Source: Siphonodentalium dalli (taxonomy: Eukaryota; Mollusca; Scaphopoda; Gadilida; Siphonodentaliidae). From it: a stretch of 64,000 nucleotides of DNA. This document shows positions 1 to 12,417 of the stretch, in pieces. The stretch lies in contig CP136062.1 in assembly GCA_032622095.1 (NCBI GenBank), positions 228,610,578 to 228,674,577 of the forward strand, given 5' to 3'. The translations under genes and the position numbers were made by a program. The notes under the pieces are model-generated. The model saw only the letters and a list, made by a program, of their open reading frames with translations. It had not been told where the DNA came from and did not search any database. Numbering within the stretch: the stretch's first letter is position 1; every line of letters starts with the position of its first letter.

Positions 1-45
1 AGGAATATGGTCTTTTTAGACAAACAGCAGAATACTGTTCTACTT

Positions 46-330
46 TTGGTCAGACTTAGGTATGAAATGGCATCATTTGGTCAGACTTAGGTATGAAATG
101 GCATCATTTGGTCAGATTTAGGTATGAAATGTCATCATTTGGTCAGACTTAGGTATGAAATGGCATCATTTGGTCAGACTTAGGTATGAAATGGCATCAT
201 TTGGTCAGACTTAGGTATGAAATGGCATCATTTGGTCAGACTTAGGTATGAAATGGCATCGTTTGGTCAGACTTAGGAATGAACTGGCATCGTTTGGTCA
301 GACTTATGTATGAAATGATATCGTTTGGAT
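46..330. repeat. 31-bp tandem repeat
   Basis: About nine head-to-tail copies of a 31-bp unit built on GGTCAGACTTAGGTATGAAA followed by TGGCATCATTT. Left copies are almost identical. Copies right of about 255 carry GCATCG for GCATCA and other changes, so the array decays toward its right edge. Noncoding minisatellite. Confidence 0.95.
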
Positions 331-385
331 ATTTCCCAACCTTGCTTAGGTTTGAACAATAATTCAAAAGTTGGAAGGTGGGGGG

Positions 386-660
386 AGTTACTACTGGGAC
401 GCAGATAACCACTAGAAATAAAATAACTTCTATAAGCTTCTGTGACGCTTGTACCGCTCTATCCAAGGGTTACTACTGGGACGCAGATAATGCTGTAAAA
501 TAAATTCACTTCTATATATGAGCTGCTGTAACAATTGACCCGCTATGTCCCAAGCGTCACTACTGGGACGCAGATAAACACTAGAAATAAAAACGATTTT
601 ATAGGCGTCTGTGACACTTGTCCCGCTCTGTCCCATAAGTTGCTACTGAGACCAGATAGC
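386..660. repeat. Diverged tandem repeat of 81-87 bp
   Basis: Three full copies and a partial fourth, each starting near TACTACTGGGACGCAGATAA (about 388, 469, 556 and a degenerate start at 640). Each unit ends in a TGTGACGCTTGTCCCGCTC-like segment. Short open frames here are periodic artefacts. Confidence 0.85.
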
Positions 661-1680
661 CGCCAGAAATAATCATGTCTTCTGTCTATTACCTTTTATT
701 CCAATCCTAATACATGTAACACATATGAACACTTATCAAACGTTTTGACAATATAGTATATATATAGGTGAACTGCAAAGGCGATTAAACAACAAGCCCA
801 GGGGCTGTTATTAAGTTTGTCCCGCTTGTCCCACTGTGTCCCAAGACAGACTATACATGGGACAAAAACATAACCCCTTTAATTTCTGCTCAGATTTCTT
901 GCCATATATGCCCAACGGAGACACTCTATAGCTCTCGTCCATGTTGGCATTATGGAAAGCCATTCGTATGTATAAATGATATGCATCAAGTTTATTTGTG
1001 GTAGCATCGCTATTTGTTTATCGGCGAACATTCTTCACTAATTGTGAAGAAAATATGTGCAATTCTGCGTATAATTCAGGCATTGTGTTTTCTGAAATGT
1101 ACGATCGACATTTGTGGAATTTTCGATGATATTAGCTGAATCTAAATCAGACTGAATTGAGGAGGGCGCCTCATCAGTAATTTTTCAACAAATCGCAAGT
1201 TCAAACAATAAATTTCAAGGGAAAAATCATTACCCTTTATAACCATTGTATGCTATAAAATATTATAACAACACATGTTTACCCTCACACAATGAGACAT
1301 ACATGTATGTTCGAATTTTGAAAAATACGGGTTTAAAAAAATAAAAGCAACAATTTTTGTATGTAGGTCGATAGACAGTATGACGGAATATTTTCAAAAC
1401 AACACATGCATTATCTAGACCATGAACCCAATTTGCAGGACTATTTGTTATCGGGTAAAGGTTCTAATCTAAACAACATAAAACAACACAATATTATTCA
1501 ACCACGTTCTCTATAATATGGCAGACACAAATGCTTTGACAGACGTTATATAGTTGTATGGTGATTTCTTAAACATATATTCGTTCGGTTGCCTGAGCGC
1601 TCACTTGTTTGTTTGAATCACGGAATTTTTCGCACAATGTGCATTTAACACTTCCATGACTGGAGCTTCCTCACATTTGC
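661..1680. other. Apparently unique noncoding sequence
   Basis: AT-rich sequence in which I see no gene, RNA gene, repeat array or inverted-repeat element. Confidence 0.5.
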
Positions 1681-1800
1681 GAAAACCCGGCGCCAATGCG
1701 CTCCATGGGGAGCCTCGCATATATAAGAGAATACATCGGCCTACTAATATTGACCTTGACCTTGTAAGCCAGTGCATTCTCTTATGCGATGTTTCCTCCA
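1681..1800. repeat. Degenerate remnant of the 69-bp hairpin module
   Basis: A right-arm-like segment at about 1714-1740 (CTCGCATATATAAGAGAAT then ACATCGGC) is followed after about 27 bp by a left-arm-like segment at 1768-1789 (GCCAGTGCATTCTCTTATGC). The order is inside-out relative to a normal hairpin. It would fit the spacer between two modules with their outer halves lost. It is the oldest-looking trace of the module found at 15202, 20164, 31870, 43995 and 54159. Confidence 0.55.
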
Positions 1801-3950
1801 TATGTGAAACGAGAATATGTAAGATAAAGTATGCACTGACACGGGATCGTTAATTCTGCACCAGCGCAGCTCCGTCATACAAGGGGTAAGAAGGTAATAC
1901 TAGCACACATAGTTATCAAAATGGGAACTGACACGCTCTGTTTACAAAATATTCCCGATATCGATCATGTTATCGTTGCTAACTACTTGGAACTCTTATA
2001 TTGGGGTAACTTAATGTGCTGCGTGCGCTAGTCTCAAATTTTTTGCATATTTTGTGAAAATAATAAGATTACATACAGCATTTTAAGGGAATAAATCACC
2101 AAAAATGTATATAAATATAAGAAATGAATGAAATACGGCGATGTGGTCGTTGGGGAACATTTAGTGAGAACCGCTTCGTGATTCACACAGTGATCCACAA
2201 TTACAACAGCGCCGTATCCCCCAAATAACACATAACCACTATACATTCATTTCTTAATAATATTCCACCGTGCTACCCACATAAAGGTAAGTAATCCAAT
2301 CATACCACAAGTACCCGTAAGTTATACCACACACACGTTATTTCAGCCAAACCTTGGCTGTTTATTTCACAGGAGTTTCTGGGATAACCTGTGTGTCGGC
2401 TCAGAACATGCGTGCCAATTGAGGAGAACACGCGAAGGATTTGTGTAAATGTTAGCCCAAACGACATTTCGAAGTAACGACTGCTTTGTTGTTTATTTCG
2501 AGGAATAATACCGCATCATATGAATTCAGCCCAAATATATTGACAGGTGTCAAGGGTCAAACTCAAAACTGAGCAATAAAAAACTAATATTAATAAATAC
2601 CGAGTATATTTAATTTAACGCCAATGGGTCGTTTATGTGCGTTCAAGAGTGTATTTATGCCTAAAGCAAAGTGAAATAACGATCTTAAAATGAATTGGCC
2701 GGTATATTGTATTAGTTATCAGGGTTACCAGGGTCGTAGTTGTATAAATTACAATATATTTTTATGCTAAGATAATTGCGTGGTAATTTGTTTGCAATGG
2801 ACTGATCGGTATTCAGGTCCCATATATGGAAATTCCAAATATGGAAAGTGACGTGCGCAAAACAGCTGCATCTGGGTCAGATATATTTATAGCGAAGAAA
2901 TGTTGTCAAATTGCACGTCTGAATACGCGTCTTATTCTCACTTATACCGTGTTTATATCAGTTTTATTCTATGTGTTGTTGTGTATTGTATTACTTTGAT
3001 CAAGGTTGCGCTTTTGTTATTCTCACAAAAGGTAAATTTGATGCGTGTTTGATGCGTGTTTACATTTCAAAATTTCGTCGGCCATGTACAGTAACACTAC
3101 AATGCGACGGAATTCCATATCCTTAATTACGAGACTAATTTATCGAATGAGGTCAAATTTTCGCATATAAGAAGACTCGTATGTTATTCTGCACCATTCT
3201 GACGAGTGCTGAAATTCGCATTATTTTCGTTTTTATCGAAAAATAATCGTTCTCTATGTAAATTTTTTCAACCAAAAAAAAATTCATTGTTTTGCCAATT
3301 TCAAGCTAGTTTATAGCATGGTCATGGCATAATTTGACATAGCGAGTGTCGGTAGACGTTTCTTGAGTGTGCACAACAAATTTTGGTCCCAACGAAGCAG
3401 GCTAAAATCCTGAAATTTGTCAATTTTACTTTGCGTGTGAAGAAAATATTCATTTAAACTTCCAAAATTGGTTGAAATATGCTCAACAACATTCAGTTGA
3501 ATGGTGACATTATTTATAGTCACCGACTAACTTCCACGATGAATCAAATTTGTTTTTATTGGTGACAATTATGTCGCGAGAGATAAAAATGTTAAAATTT
3601 TTAAGAAAATGTAAAATTTTAGCTCATTTTAAGACTTTAATTGCTTGTAGATCGGTGTTAATTATCTTCGTCAATGATGTCATGTCACGCTTGTTAATAA
3701 TTCATTTGTTCGGAAATACTTATTGGGGGTCGAAATGTATAAAATTTAACTACCACCACTTCCAAAAACAACACCAATAAACAATAACGCTCTTTGTTCC
3801 ATGCAATGGAAATGGCTATTTATTGTCCTGATATCAGTGATATAAATGAATGCCTAAAATTAGTATTATCCTGAAATAAATTTATGCCACTTTGGCGAAC
3901 ATGGGAACCACGGTACAATTTATGCCATTTAGGCACACTTCAGAGTGAAA
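1801..3950. other. Apparently unique noncoding sequence
   Basis: No recognisable gene. The only structure noted is a weak inverted repeat at 2117-2258: TAAGAAATGAATG on the left, CATTCATTTCTTA on the right, with ATACGGCG/CGCCGTAT inside. It may be a decayed MITE of about 140 bp. Confidence 0.45.
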
Positions 3951-4084
3951 TCAGGGCTTATATTTCGGCGAAAATCCAAATCTAGATTCTCGTAAATATT
4001 CTCGCAAATTACCCTGGATTCTCGTGAAAAAGTATATATGGATTCTCGCTAAATCAGATGAAATATATGCCTTGGAAATATAGC

Positions 4085-6492
4085 AAATCGTTTAATGCTT
4101 TAGAATTTTTGTTTTTCGGAGATTTATATATATGCTTAAAGACATATTATGGACTTGTTATGGACTTTTTCAGGTGCGAGAAATTGATAAGTTAGTGCTC
4201 AGGGACTTTGCCAAATCACTGAAATTTTCCACAAAAATCTGCCACACCACTTCATAGAGAACATCGTCTGAACTACTCCAAATTGTAAATATTTACATCT
4301 CGATTCGGGGCGCAACTATCGGCTATAATTAAACAAAAATGATTTCGCCATCGAGAGTCATTGCATTTAACTAATATATAAGAATGACGTTGTGTATCAT
4401 CCATTTGGATTAATATTCGTAACGAATAACTACTTTGAGAAAGATTATTCTTAATTTCTATTTGATCACTCTGCCCGGTGTCTGCCGGAGTGTTTCACAT
4501 CACTTTAATCAAGGAAGACTGTTCAGAAAAACTGTATTTCAAGAAATCGTTTAATGCTTTAGAATTTTGGTTTTCGGAGATTTATATATATGCTTAAAGA
4601 CATATTTATGGACTTGTTATGGACTTTTTCGGGTGCGAGAAATTGATAAGTTAGTGCTCAGGCACTTTGCCAACCTGGGGAATTTTATCATTCTACTAAC
4701 ATCACTGAAAATTTCCCAAAAAATCTGCCACACCACTTCATAGAGAACATCGTCTGAACTACTCCAAATTGTAAATATTTACATCTCGATTCGGGGCGCA
4801 ACTATCGGCTATAATTAAACATAAATGATTTCGCCATCGAGAGTCATTGCATTTAACTAATATATAAGAATGACGTTGTGTATCATCCATTTGGATTAAT
4901 ATTCGTAACGAATAACTACTTTGAGAAAGATTATTCTTAATTTCTATTTGATCACTCTGCCCGGTGTCTGCCGGAGTGTTTCACATCACTTTAATCAAGG
5001 AAGACTGTTCAGAAAAACTGTATTTCAAGAAATCGTTTAATGCTTTAGAATTTTGGTTTTCGGAGATTTATATATATGCTTAAAGACATATTATGGACTT
5101 TTTCGGGTGCGAGAAATTGATAAGTTAGTGCTCAGGCACTTTGCCAACCTGGGGAATGTTATCATTCTACTAACATCACTGAAAATTTCCAAAATAATCT
5201 ACCACCCCACTTCATAGAGAACATCGTCTGAACTACTCCAAATTGTAAATATTTACATCTCGATTCGGGGCGCAACTATCGGCTATAATTAAACAAAAAT
5301 GATTTCGCCATCGAGAGTCATTGCATTTAACTAATATGTAAGAATGACGTTGTGTATCATCCATTTGGATTAATATTCGTAACGAATAACTACTTTGAGA
5401 AAGATTATTCTTAATTTCTATTTGATCACTCTGCCCGGTGTCTGCCGGAGTGTTTCACATCACTTTAATCAAGGAAGACTGTTCAGAAAAACTGTATTTC
5501 AAGAAATCGTTTAATGCTTTAGAATTTTGGTTTTCGGAGATTTATATATATATGCTTAAAGACATATTATGGACTTGTTATGGACTTTTTCGGGTGCGAG
5601 AAATTGATAAGTTAGTGCTCAGGCACTTTGCCAACCTGGGGAATGTTATCATTCTACTAACATCACTGAAAATTTCCAAAATAATCTACCACACCACTTC
5701 ATAGAGAACATCGTCTGAACTACTCCAAATTGTAAATATTTACATCTCGATTCGGGGCGCAACTATCGGCTATAATTAAACAAAAATGATTTCGCCATCG
5801 AGAGTCATTGCATTTAACTAATATATAAGAATGACGTTGTGTATCATCCATTTGGATTAATATTCGTAACGAATAACTACTTTGAGAAAGATTATTCTTA
5901 ATTTCTATTTGATCACTCTGCCCGGTGTCTGCCGGAGTGTTTCACATCACTTTAATCAAGGAAGACTGTTCAGAAAAACTGTATTTCAAGAAATCGTTTA
6001 ATGCTTTAGAATTTTGGTTTTCGGAGATTTATATATATGCTTAAAGATATATTATGGACTTGTTATGGACTTTTTCGGGTGCGAGAAATTGATAAGTTAG
6101 TGCTCAGGCACTTTGCCAACCTGAGGAATGTTATCATTCTACTAACATCACTGAAAATTTCCAAAATAATCTACCACACCACTTCATAGAGAACATCGTC
6201 TGAACTACTCCAAATTGTAAATATTTACATCTCGATTCGGGGCGCAACTATCGGCTATAATTAAACAAAAATGATTTCGCCATCGACTCGATGGCATCGA
6301 GAGTCATTGCATTTAACTAATATATAAGAATGACGTTGTGTATCATCCATTTGGATTACTATTCGTAACAAATAACTACTTTGAGAAAGATTATTCTTAA
6401 TTTCTATTTGATCACTCTGCCCGTTGTCTGCCGGAGTGTTTCACATCACTTTAATCAAGGAAGACTGTTCAGAAAAACTGCATTTCAAGATC
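4085..6492. repeat. Five-copy tandem satellite, unit about 480 bp
   Basis: Successive units begin with AAATCGTTTAATGCTTTAGA at about 4085, 4544, 5030, 5504 and 5991, giving periods of 459, 486, 474 and 487 bp. The last copy carries a small local insertion near 6285-6300 and ends near 6492. Copies differ by few substitutions and small indels; the first and third lack short segments. Short frames here are not conserved as proteins. A diverged single copy on the opposite strand lies at 29770-30056. Confidence 0.95.
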
Positions 6493-6554
6493 ACCAAACA
6501 ACTTTCCTTTTTAGGGCCACCACATCTTTCCAAAGATGTACTTCTTCCATTTTG

Positions 6555-6840
6555 CTATCAAAGACCGAAAAATGTCGTTAAACTAGAGATCCAAATACCC
6601 ACTAAGGGCCCCTATATCTTGAAATATTAAAGACCGAGAATGTCGTTAAACTATAAAGACCGAAAAATGTCGTTAAACTATAGAGATCCAAATACCCTCT
6701 ATATCTTGAGATATTATAAAGACCGAAAAATGTCATTAAACTATTAAAGACCGAAAAATGTCGTTAAACTAGAGATCCAAACATCCCGATCCCCTATTTT
6801 TTTTAGACAATTAAGAACGAAATATGTCGTTACACCATTA
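6555..6840. repeat. Irregular tandem repeat around AAAGACCGAAAAATGTCGTT
   Basis: The phrase AAAGACCGAAAAATGTCGTT followed by AAACTA recurs at least five times, alternating with an AGAGATCCAAATACCC phrase and a TATATCTTGA phrase. It starts about 60 bp right of the 480-bp satellite. Confidence 0.8.
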
Positions 6841-7095
6841 ATACATAATTTGTGTTTATGAAAGTCTGGCACCCATTAGCAGTTTGTTTTCAGTACATTT
6901 TAATATTCATTGGAACGTAAACAATTATTCGCTGACAGAAATCATGTTAATATCGCCTTTCGTTACTGGTTTCCTCTACTCAAATATTTCTCACTGCTCA
7001 ATACTTATAATTAAAAAAAATGTTCTGTGTTTTGTGTCACTTCTTAATAGCATTATGTATTCTGCTATTGGCAAGAAACAAAGTTGCAGTATACC

Positions 7096-7589
7096 TTAAA
7101 GGTACGGAAGGCCTTGGTGGGTATCCTGTGAACATATTTCCACCTGTCAAAAACCGCTGCAAACGAAAATAATATTCAAATATAGACATACTTTGTTAAT
7201 ATACAAATGAGAAATATCTCATAAACAGTATGTTATTGTCGTAAATTTGACGATTGTTTGACAAAGCATAAAAAGTTACTTTCTTGGTGTTTCTTTATAT
7301 TATGATGGTAAACATAAAGAGCGTTCTTTGTTGCTCAATTCCTTATTTGGAAATAATAAAGAGCGTTTATACCATTTGTGTGTGATTAGCCAGTAGCATT
7401 GTGCTGCCTTCTATAACACAATCAGACTCTTGTTTAGGTAAAATTTAGTAGGTCTTTATGTGAGCATGATGTTTACGCGATAGTGATCGTATATTTGAAC
7501 CAATATGTATGCCTTTTAATATTTTTCTGTTTACGGTGTTTGGAACAAATATGAATATTTTCGACAACTAAGCCCCCTCGTCCCTTTAA
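7096..7589. mobile_element. TTAA-flanked MITE, family III, copy 1
   Basis: A 494-bp element bounded by TTAA at 7096-7099 and 7586-7589. The left end reads TTAAAGGTACGGAAGGCCTT. The right end, reverse-complemented, reads TTAAAGGGACGAGGGGGCTT, an imperfect terminal inverted repeat. It aligns over its whole length with 30057-30565, which fixes the borders. No transposase reading frame is visible, so it is nonautonomous. TTAA target sites are typical of piggyBac-type and some Kolobok elements; which of these applies is inference. Confidence 0.85.
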
Positions 7590-8439
7590 TATAATTAATA
7601 TAACATCCCTCATCCAATAATCTCCAAATTGCATATCTAAGTTCAATCCTAGTTACACGTCACGCCGCCCCTCATCATTTGCCAATTGTACACCCTTTTT
7701 GTGCTGCTGCTGCTGCAACTGTTCAATTTCTTTTAAAATTATTGAAAAAATGGCCCTCCCGCCCGCCGACATTTACTTCTGATTTTGTTTTATCATCGGT
7801 CAGCACCAAAATTGAGCACACGTCCCTATATAATATACCTATTTAAACCGAGTATACACGGTGGTGTAATAGATCAACCGTTAATTTAACCGTTTAGGTA
7901 GCATATTTCCACGTATACGTTATCACGACAAATCCCTGCTGATCTGTTATTAATGAACCAAACACTTAACATGTCAACACACTCTGGCCCGCCAATGCTA
8001 CAGTGTATAAACGTAACGGGGCAAATATGCACATTATATTGGCAGCTAACGAGAGCATTCATCATCGGCAATCTGCTCACCTCTTTTATCCGATACGATA
8101 GAAACTAAACGATTTGTTACTTCTAATTACCCGTACTTAATTACACTACTTGCGTGTTAATAAAGTACGACCCCATTACCACTAAATGTGAAACATGGGA
8201 TTTAGAACATTAATATTCACTCTTACATATTTCCACATTCAAGGTGTAATCGTATGTCAGTTGTAACGTTGTGAAACTGCAACCGAACTGAATTATTCTA
8301 TGCTAAATAGTTCATGGCTGACCTGATGCATGCATCTTAGTTTTCTTGTACTACCTGCCCTTACTATATTGTCTATCCAGCGTATTTCGAGAATCCCTAT
8401 GGAGGTGTTTGCATTCTTTACCTCCAAATGAACGCTGTT
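7590..8439. other. Apparently unique noncoding sequence
   Basis: No recognisable gene or repeat beyond a short CTG run near 7701. Confidence 0.45.
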
Positions 8440-8690
8440 GTGAACGTCTGCGCTGCGGATATTTCGCGTTGTTCTCGCGCTAGTGGTTGTTTTCCCGGCA
8501 TTCCTTACGTGAATCGTCATGAGCATTGAACGTAAAATTTCTGTTTTCTCGTTTTATCACACGGTAATTGCACCCACAACGAAAAATACAAAGTGCTCAT
8601 TTGCCGCTGCAAGGAAAATCGACTGCTATTTTTTTTTGTGTGAAATTGTTTACAGCTCAAGCAAACGATGTTAATTACCATGATCGAAAC
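8440..8690. repeat. Duplicated segment, copy 1
   Basis: The stretch ending CAAACGATGTTAATTACCA, with internal CATTTGCCGCTGCAAG and TGTGAAATTGTTTACAGCTC, aligns in the same orientation with 12815-13040. The copies differ by many substitutions and small indels. It belongs to a larger duplicated block that includes the neighbouring minisatellites. Confidence 0.75.
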
Positions 8691-8999
8691 CGACAATCAA
8701 CTTGTACTTCAGTACGACTGAACATTTAAGCATTTAAAGTGATTCAGGGCCTTCGAAGTGTGTTACTATTTGATCATTGATGTTTATTGACAAATCACTG
8801 TAACAGTTGTGTTTACATAACAGTTGTTTCAACACGCAACAGTTTTAGTACAAATTTAATCTATTCCTCCATGTTCTTCCTGGTGGGGATGTTCTTACAT
8901 ACTTTTCATTGTGTTCGCACATTTACCAACTGCGAGTGCACTGTGCCCCTTTATACATTTCTTATTCATGGCTTTCATAACAAATAGTATATAAATATG

Positions 9000-9100
9000 T
9001 TTACGCATGAATGTCATAGCAAATATATTTAAGTATTATTTATAATGTTCAAATACATTATATATACTTATATCACGCGTGTAAACATCCGCATATTTTG
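9000..9100. repeat. Duplicated AT-rich segment upstream of array, copy 1
   Basis: The text around ATGAATGTCATAGCAAATAT through ACATTATATATACTTAT aligns with 11497-11590. In both places the segment lies 70-100 bp before an array based on GAGCCGGTGTGGTGTTCG. Confidence 0.65.
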
Positions 9101-9169
9101 TTGACCCACACATAGCCGAAATATCAAATTCGGGTACCAGTGGACTATTTATAATGATTTGTTCCGGCC

Positions 9170-10320
9170 CGTCCAGGGAGTGAGTATGGTTCGCGTCAGT
9201 CCAGGGAGCCGGTGTGGTTCGCGTCAGTCCAGTGAGTCGGTAAGGTGTTAGTTTCAATCCAGGCAGCCGGTGTGGTGTTCGAATCAGGCCAGCTAGGGAG
9301 CCGGTGTGGTGTTCGTGTCAGTCCAGGGAGCCGGTGTGGTGTTCGTGTTAGTCCATGGATACGGTGTGGTTTTCCTGTCCGTCCAGGGAGCCGGTGTGGT
9401 GTTCGAATCAGGCCAGCTAGGGAGCCGGTGTGGTGTTGTTGTCAGTCCAGGGAGCCGGTGTGGTGCGGTGTCCGTGGTAATTCATGGGCCGGTGTAGTGT
9501 TCGTGCCAGTCCAGGGAACCAGTGTGGTTTTCATGTCAATCCAGTGAGCCGGTGTGGTGTTCGCATCAGTCCAATGAGCCGATATGTTCTCCGTGTCTGT
9601 ATATTGTATATTATTGTGCAAATAAAGATATACCTATCAGTCCAGTGAGCCGGTATGGTGTTCTTGTCAGTCCGGGGAGCAGGTGTTATGTTCGTGTCGG
9701 TCCATGGAGCCGATATGGTGTTCGTATCAGTCCAGGGAGCCGATGTGGTGTTATGTACCATGTCAGTCCAGGGAGCCGTTGTGGTGTTCGTGTCAGTCCA
9801 TGGAGCCGGTGTGGTGTTCTTGTCAGTCCAGAGAGCCGGTGTGGTGTTTGTTTAACATGTCAACCCAGGGAGCCGGTGTGATGTTCGTGTCTGTACATGA
9901 AGCCGATGTGGTGCTCGTGTCAGTCCAGGGAGCCGGTGTGGTGTTCTTGTAAGACCATGGAGCCGGTGTGGCGTTTGTGTACAATGTCAGTCTAGGAAGC
10001 CGGTGTTTTGTTCTTGTCAGTCCAGGAAGCTGGCGTTTTGTTGTTGTCAGTCCAGGGAGCCGATGTGGTGTTCGTGTCAGTCCAGGGAGCCGATGTGGTG
10101 TTCGCGTCAGTCCATGGAGTCGGCGTGTTGTTTGTGTCATTCCAGTGAGCCAGTTTGGTGTTCGTGTCAGTCAAGGGGGCCGGTGAAGGTTCGTGTCTAT
10201 CCAGGGAGATATACGGTGTGGTGTTTGTGTCAGTCCAGTCAGCCGTTGTGGTGTAGGGGAGCCGGTGTGGTGTTCCTGTCAGTCCAAGGAGCCGATGTGG
10301 TATTATTGTCAGTTAAGTGA
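9170..10320. repeat. 30-bp minisatellite, about 38 copies
   Basis: The unit reads GTCAGTCCAGGGAGCCGGTG then TGGTGTTCGT. Single-base variants, small insertions such as the 9595-9630 AT-rich interruption, and a few 10-bp extensions are scattered through it. Because the unit is a multiple of three, long open frames run through it on both strands, reading CQSREPVWCS-like or SRCGVRVSPG-like repeats. There is no start context or conserved domain, so I treat these as noncoding. Confidence 0.95.
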
Positions 10321-10379
10321 GTGTATACATGTAAGATGGAAACCCCAACATCGTATTTGAAAAAACAATATACTAAAAA

Positions 10380-11330
10380 CAGTGCCATACTAAATCGGAA
10401 CAATGTTTTTAATGTGACGAAATAACATGTCTTGATCAGTGCGAAAAATTAGTCATGATGGCACGTGATACGGAAGTAAATTATAACATCAGGATTCGCA
10501 AAAGTTTTGCCAAATTTGCCAATGGAAAAAATAATTCACATTTGGCAAAAAATATTTTCATTTGGCAAGTCACTTTTTAATTCCTCAAGAAAGTTGAAAA
10601 ATATTGTTCAGTCAATACCATTCATTTCAGGAAACTCTCATAATATAATTATATTAGTGGCGTTTTATAAGGTCTATGACAAATTAGAACCTTTATTAAG
10701 ACGCAGTTAATCTGATAGCATTAGTATTGATGGGTGAGGGATTACCCGTATTTAGTGTGGTGGTGGTGTTTACATATTTAATCCTCTTGTAATGTGCCTT
10801 TCTGATGAAGCAACCCTTCAACAGTTGTATTGTTCTGTGGTTGGTTTATTGTTGTATGATATACCACAAAATAAGAGTCATTGTTGCAGAAAATTATACT
10901 CTCAGGGATAGAATTTGGCAAATTCTACAATATGGCAATTTCTAAAAGAATTTGGCAAAAAATATCTTTATTTGGCAAATTATTTGGCAAAAGTAAATTT
11001 TGGACCAGCGCGGACCCTGTATAACATTCAATTGGTCTACTAAATTGTGTCACGATAGAGCAATTGAGTGCTCATGTTTAATGTCATTTAGAAAGGCAAC
11101 CGTGTGTCATTATTAACTAAAACAAGCCAGCGCAAAAGGTTGCAGAAACACATTTTATCGGTAGACTGAAAATTTGCTGTAATGCTGCTACGAGTGCAAT
11201 TTGGCTGTGCACTGTAATGCGCGATCACAGTTTCCACAAAACAGGGAATTGTCGATTTAAAACTGCCAAAGTCAACTGTAATAGTTAAGTATAAATATAA
11301 TAGTTGAACTCAGGATGTGTCTGACCTGAT
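10380..11330. repeat. Dispersed repeat, copy 1 (interrupted)
   Basis: The segment with GACGAAATAACATGTCTTGA and ATGATGGCAC near 10420-10490, and the segment TAATGTCATTTAGAAAGGCA through ATAGTTGAACTCAGGATGTG (11077-11320), align collinearly with 35455-35530 and 35570-35815. Copy 1 has about 510 bp extra in the middle, which looks like an inserted element (see 10496-11005). Confidence 0.75.
10496..11005. mobile_element. Putative element rich in TTTGGCAAA
   Basis: The left edge reads GTTTTGCCAAATTTGCCAAT and the right edge TTTGGCAAATTATTTGGCAA, an inverted pair. The word TTTGGCAAA or its complement recurs several times inside both edges. The segment is absent from the homologous copy at 35525-35570, which supports an insertion. 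A fragment with the same word on the opposite strand lies at 36440-36545. No coding content is recognised. Confidence 0.5.
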
Positions 11331-11648
11331 CATACCATTTAGTAACATAGTGTTGTAATATGGCTACAGCGTTTTATGGACTACATTTTATCACCGTATC
11401 CGACCAACATTGCAACTGAAATTTAGTGTCACTAAAAGAATGCACTTACATTATATACATGGATTTCATAAGACATATTTAAAAGTATTTTTTTTAATAC
11501 ATGAATGCTATATAGCAAATATAGTCAAGTATCATTTATACTATTCATATACATGCTTTATACTTATGGTATGAATGCACACATTAAACATGAGTACAAC
11601 CGCATAATGTGCTGCCGTTCCAACGTCTTTCAAGCATACTTTGTTTTT

Positions 11649-11716
11649 GGTCCCATTTCATGTGTTATTGCCATTCCATGCAGCGAGCCGGTGTCGTGTT
11701 CGTGTGCCCTGTCTTG
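11649..11716. repeat. 52-bp minisatellite, left part
   Basis: First unit of the array continued at 12418-12765: CATTCCATGCAGCGAGCCGG then TGTCGTGTTCGTGTGCCCTG. It is cut by the inserted element that starts at 11717. The core GAGCCGGTGTGGTGTTCG is shared with the 30-bp array at 9170-10320, so the two arrays have a common origin with different unit lengths. Confidence 0.75.
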
Positions 11717-12417
11717 TTAAGGTCAATCCACACCGAACGCGAGCGCGCGATTATAACGGCCGTTTTCTGTCGTCCGTAGCAGTTCTAAGTGCGCGATTTT
11801 TATATTCACGCCGCAAGGGACTGAATCGCTGACCACGAGGCGATCACATCAGTGATTTTATGCTTCGCCGATTTCTTGCTTCGTGGCAAACCAACGGGAT
11901 AATTGGGTCGCTGTCAAATAGAATATTTATACGGGCGTATTCATCCTATCTGAAGGCGACACATTCGTTCGTCGTCGCGATAACAAAGGTGGTGGAGGAG
12001 AAGAGAAAATCCTTGCAAGAGATCGACGTAACAACAGGATCGTCTGGTTAATTTTTGGTCCCAATCCATTCCAAGCTTGTGAAGTCACTTTGCCCACAAT
12101 CTGCATTCCCCAGCCCCCGATAAAAAAAAACCTACAAACTGGAATTAAAGAATTAAATTCAATTAAACGCAATTGCTATGATAATTTAGGAAGCCCGTGC
12201 ACCATTCCACTTGACATACTATAATTGACATTTGAATGAGTTTGAAAAACTCTTACATGTATATGTTTAGCAAATTCTGACTAAAATGTCCATATACATT
12301 GTATTTGAGACCTGCCTGTAAATGATGCACTCAATCGACTATCTACCCAAACCATCGCGCGCGACGAAGCGATCCAGTCGCGTTCGGTGTGAATATAAAA
12401 ATCGCGCGCTTTGTCAT
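11717..12417. mobile_element. Inserted DNA element splitting the 52-bp array
   Basis: It begins TTAAGGTCAATCCACACCGA inside an array unit and runs to about 12417, where the array resumes. The right end contains GTTCGGTGTGAATATAAAAA then TCGCGCGC. That matches, inverted, the left interior GCGCGATTTTTATATTCAC (11791-11809), so the ends form a nested imperfect inverted repeat. A second copy of the left half is at 62252-62670. The 63-residue open frame at 11860-12051 lies in a region with a counterpart near 62390, both beginning MxRRFL. It may be a remnant of an element-encoded protein; I do not recognise the family. Confidence 0.6.

Noticed and set aside
9170-10320. Possible CRISPR array or repeat protein gene in the 30-bp repeat
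   Set aside because: There are no unique spacers between repeats and no cas genes; the repeats are contiguous. The open frames follow only from a unit length divisible by three.
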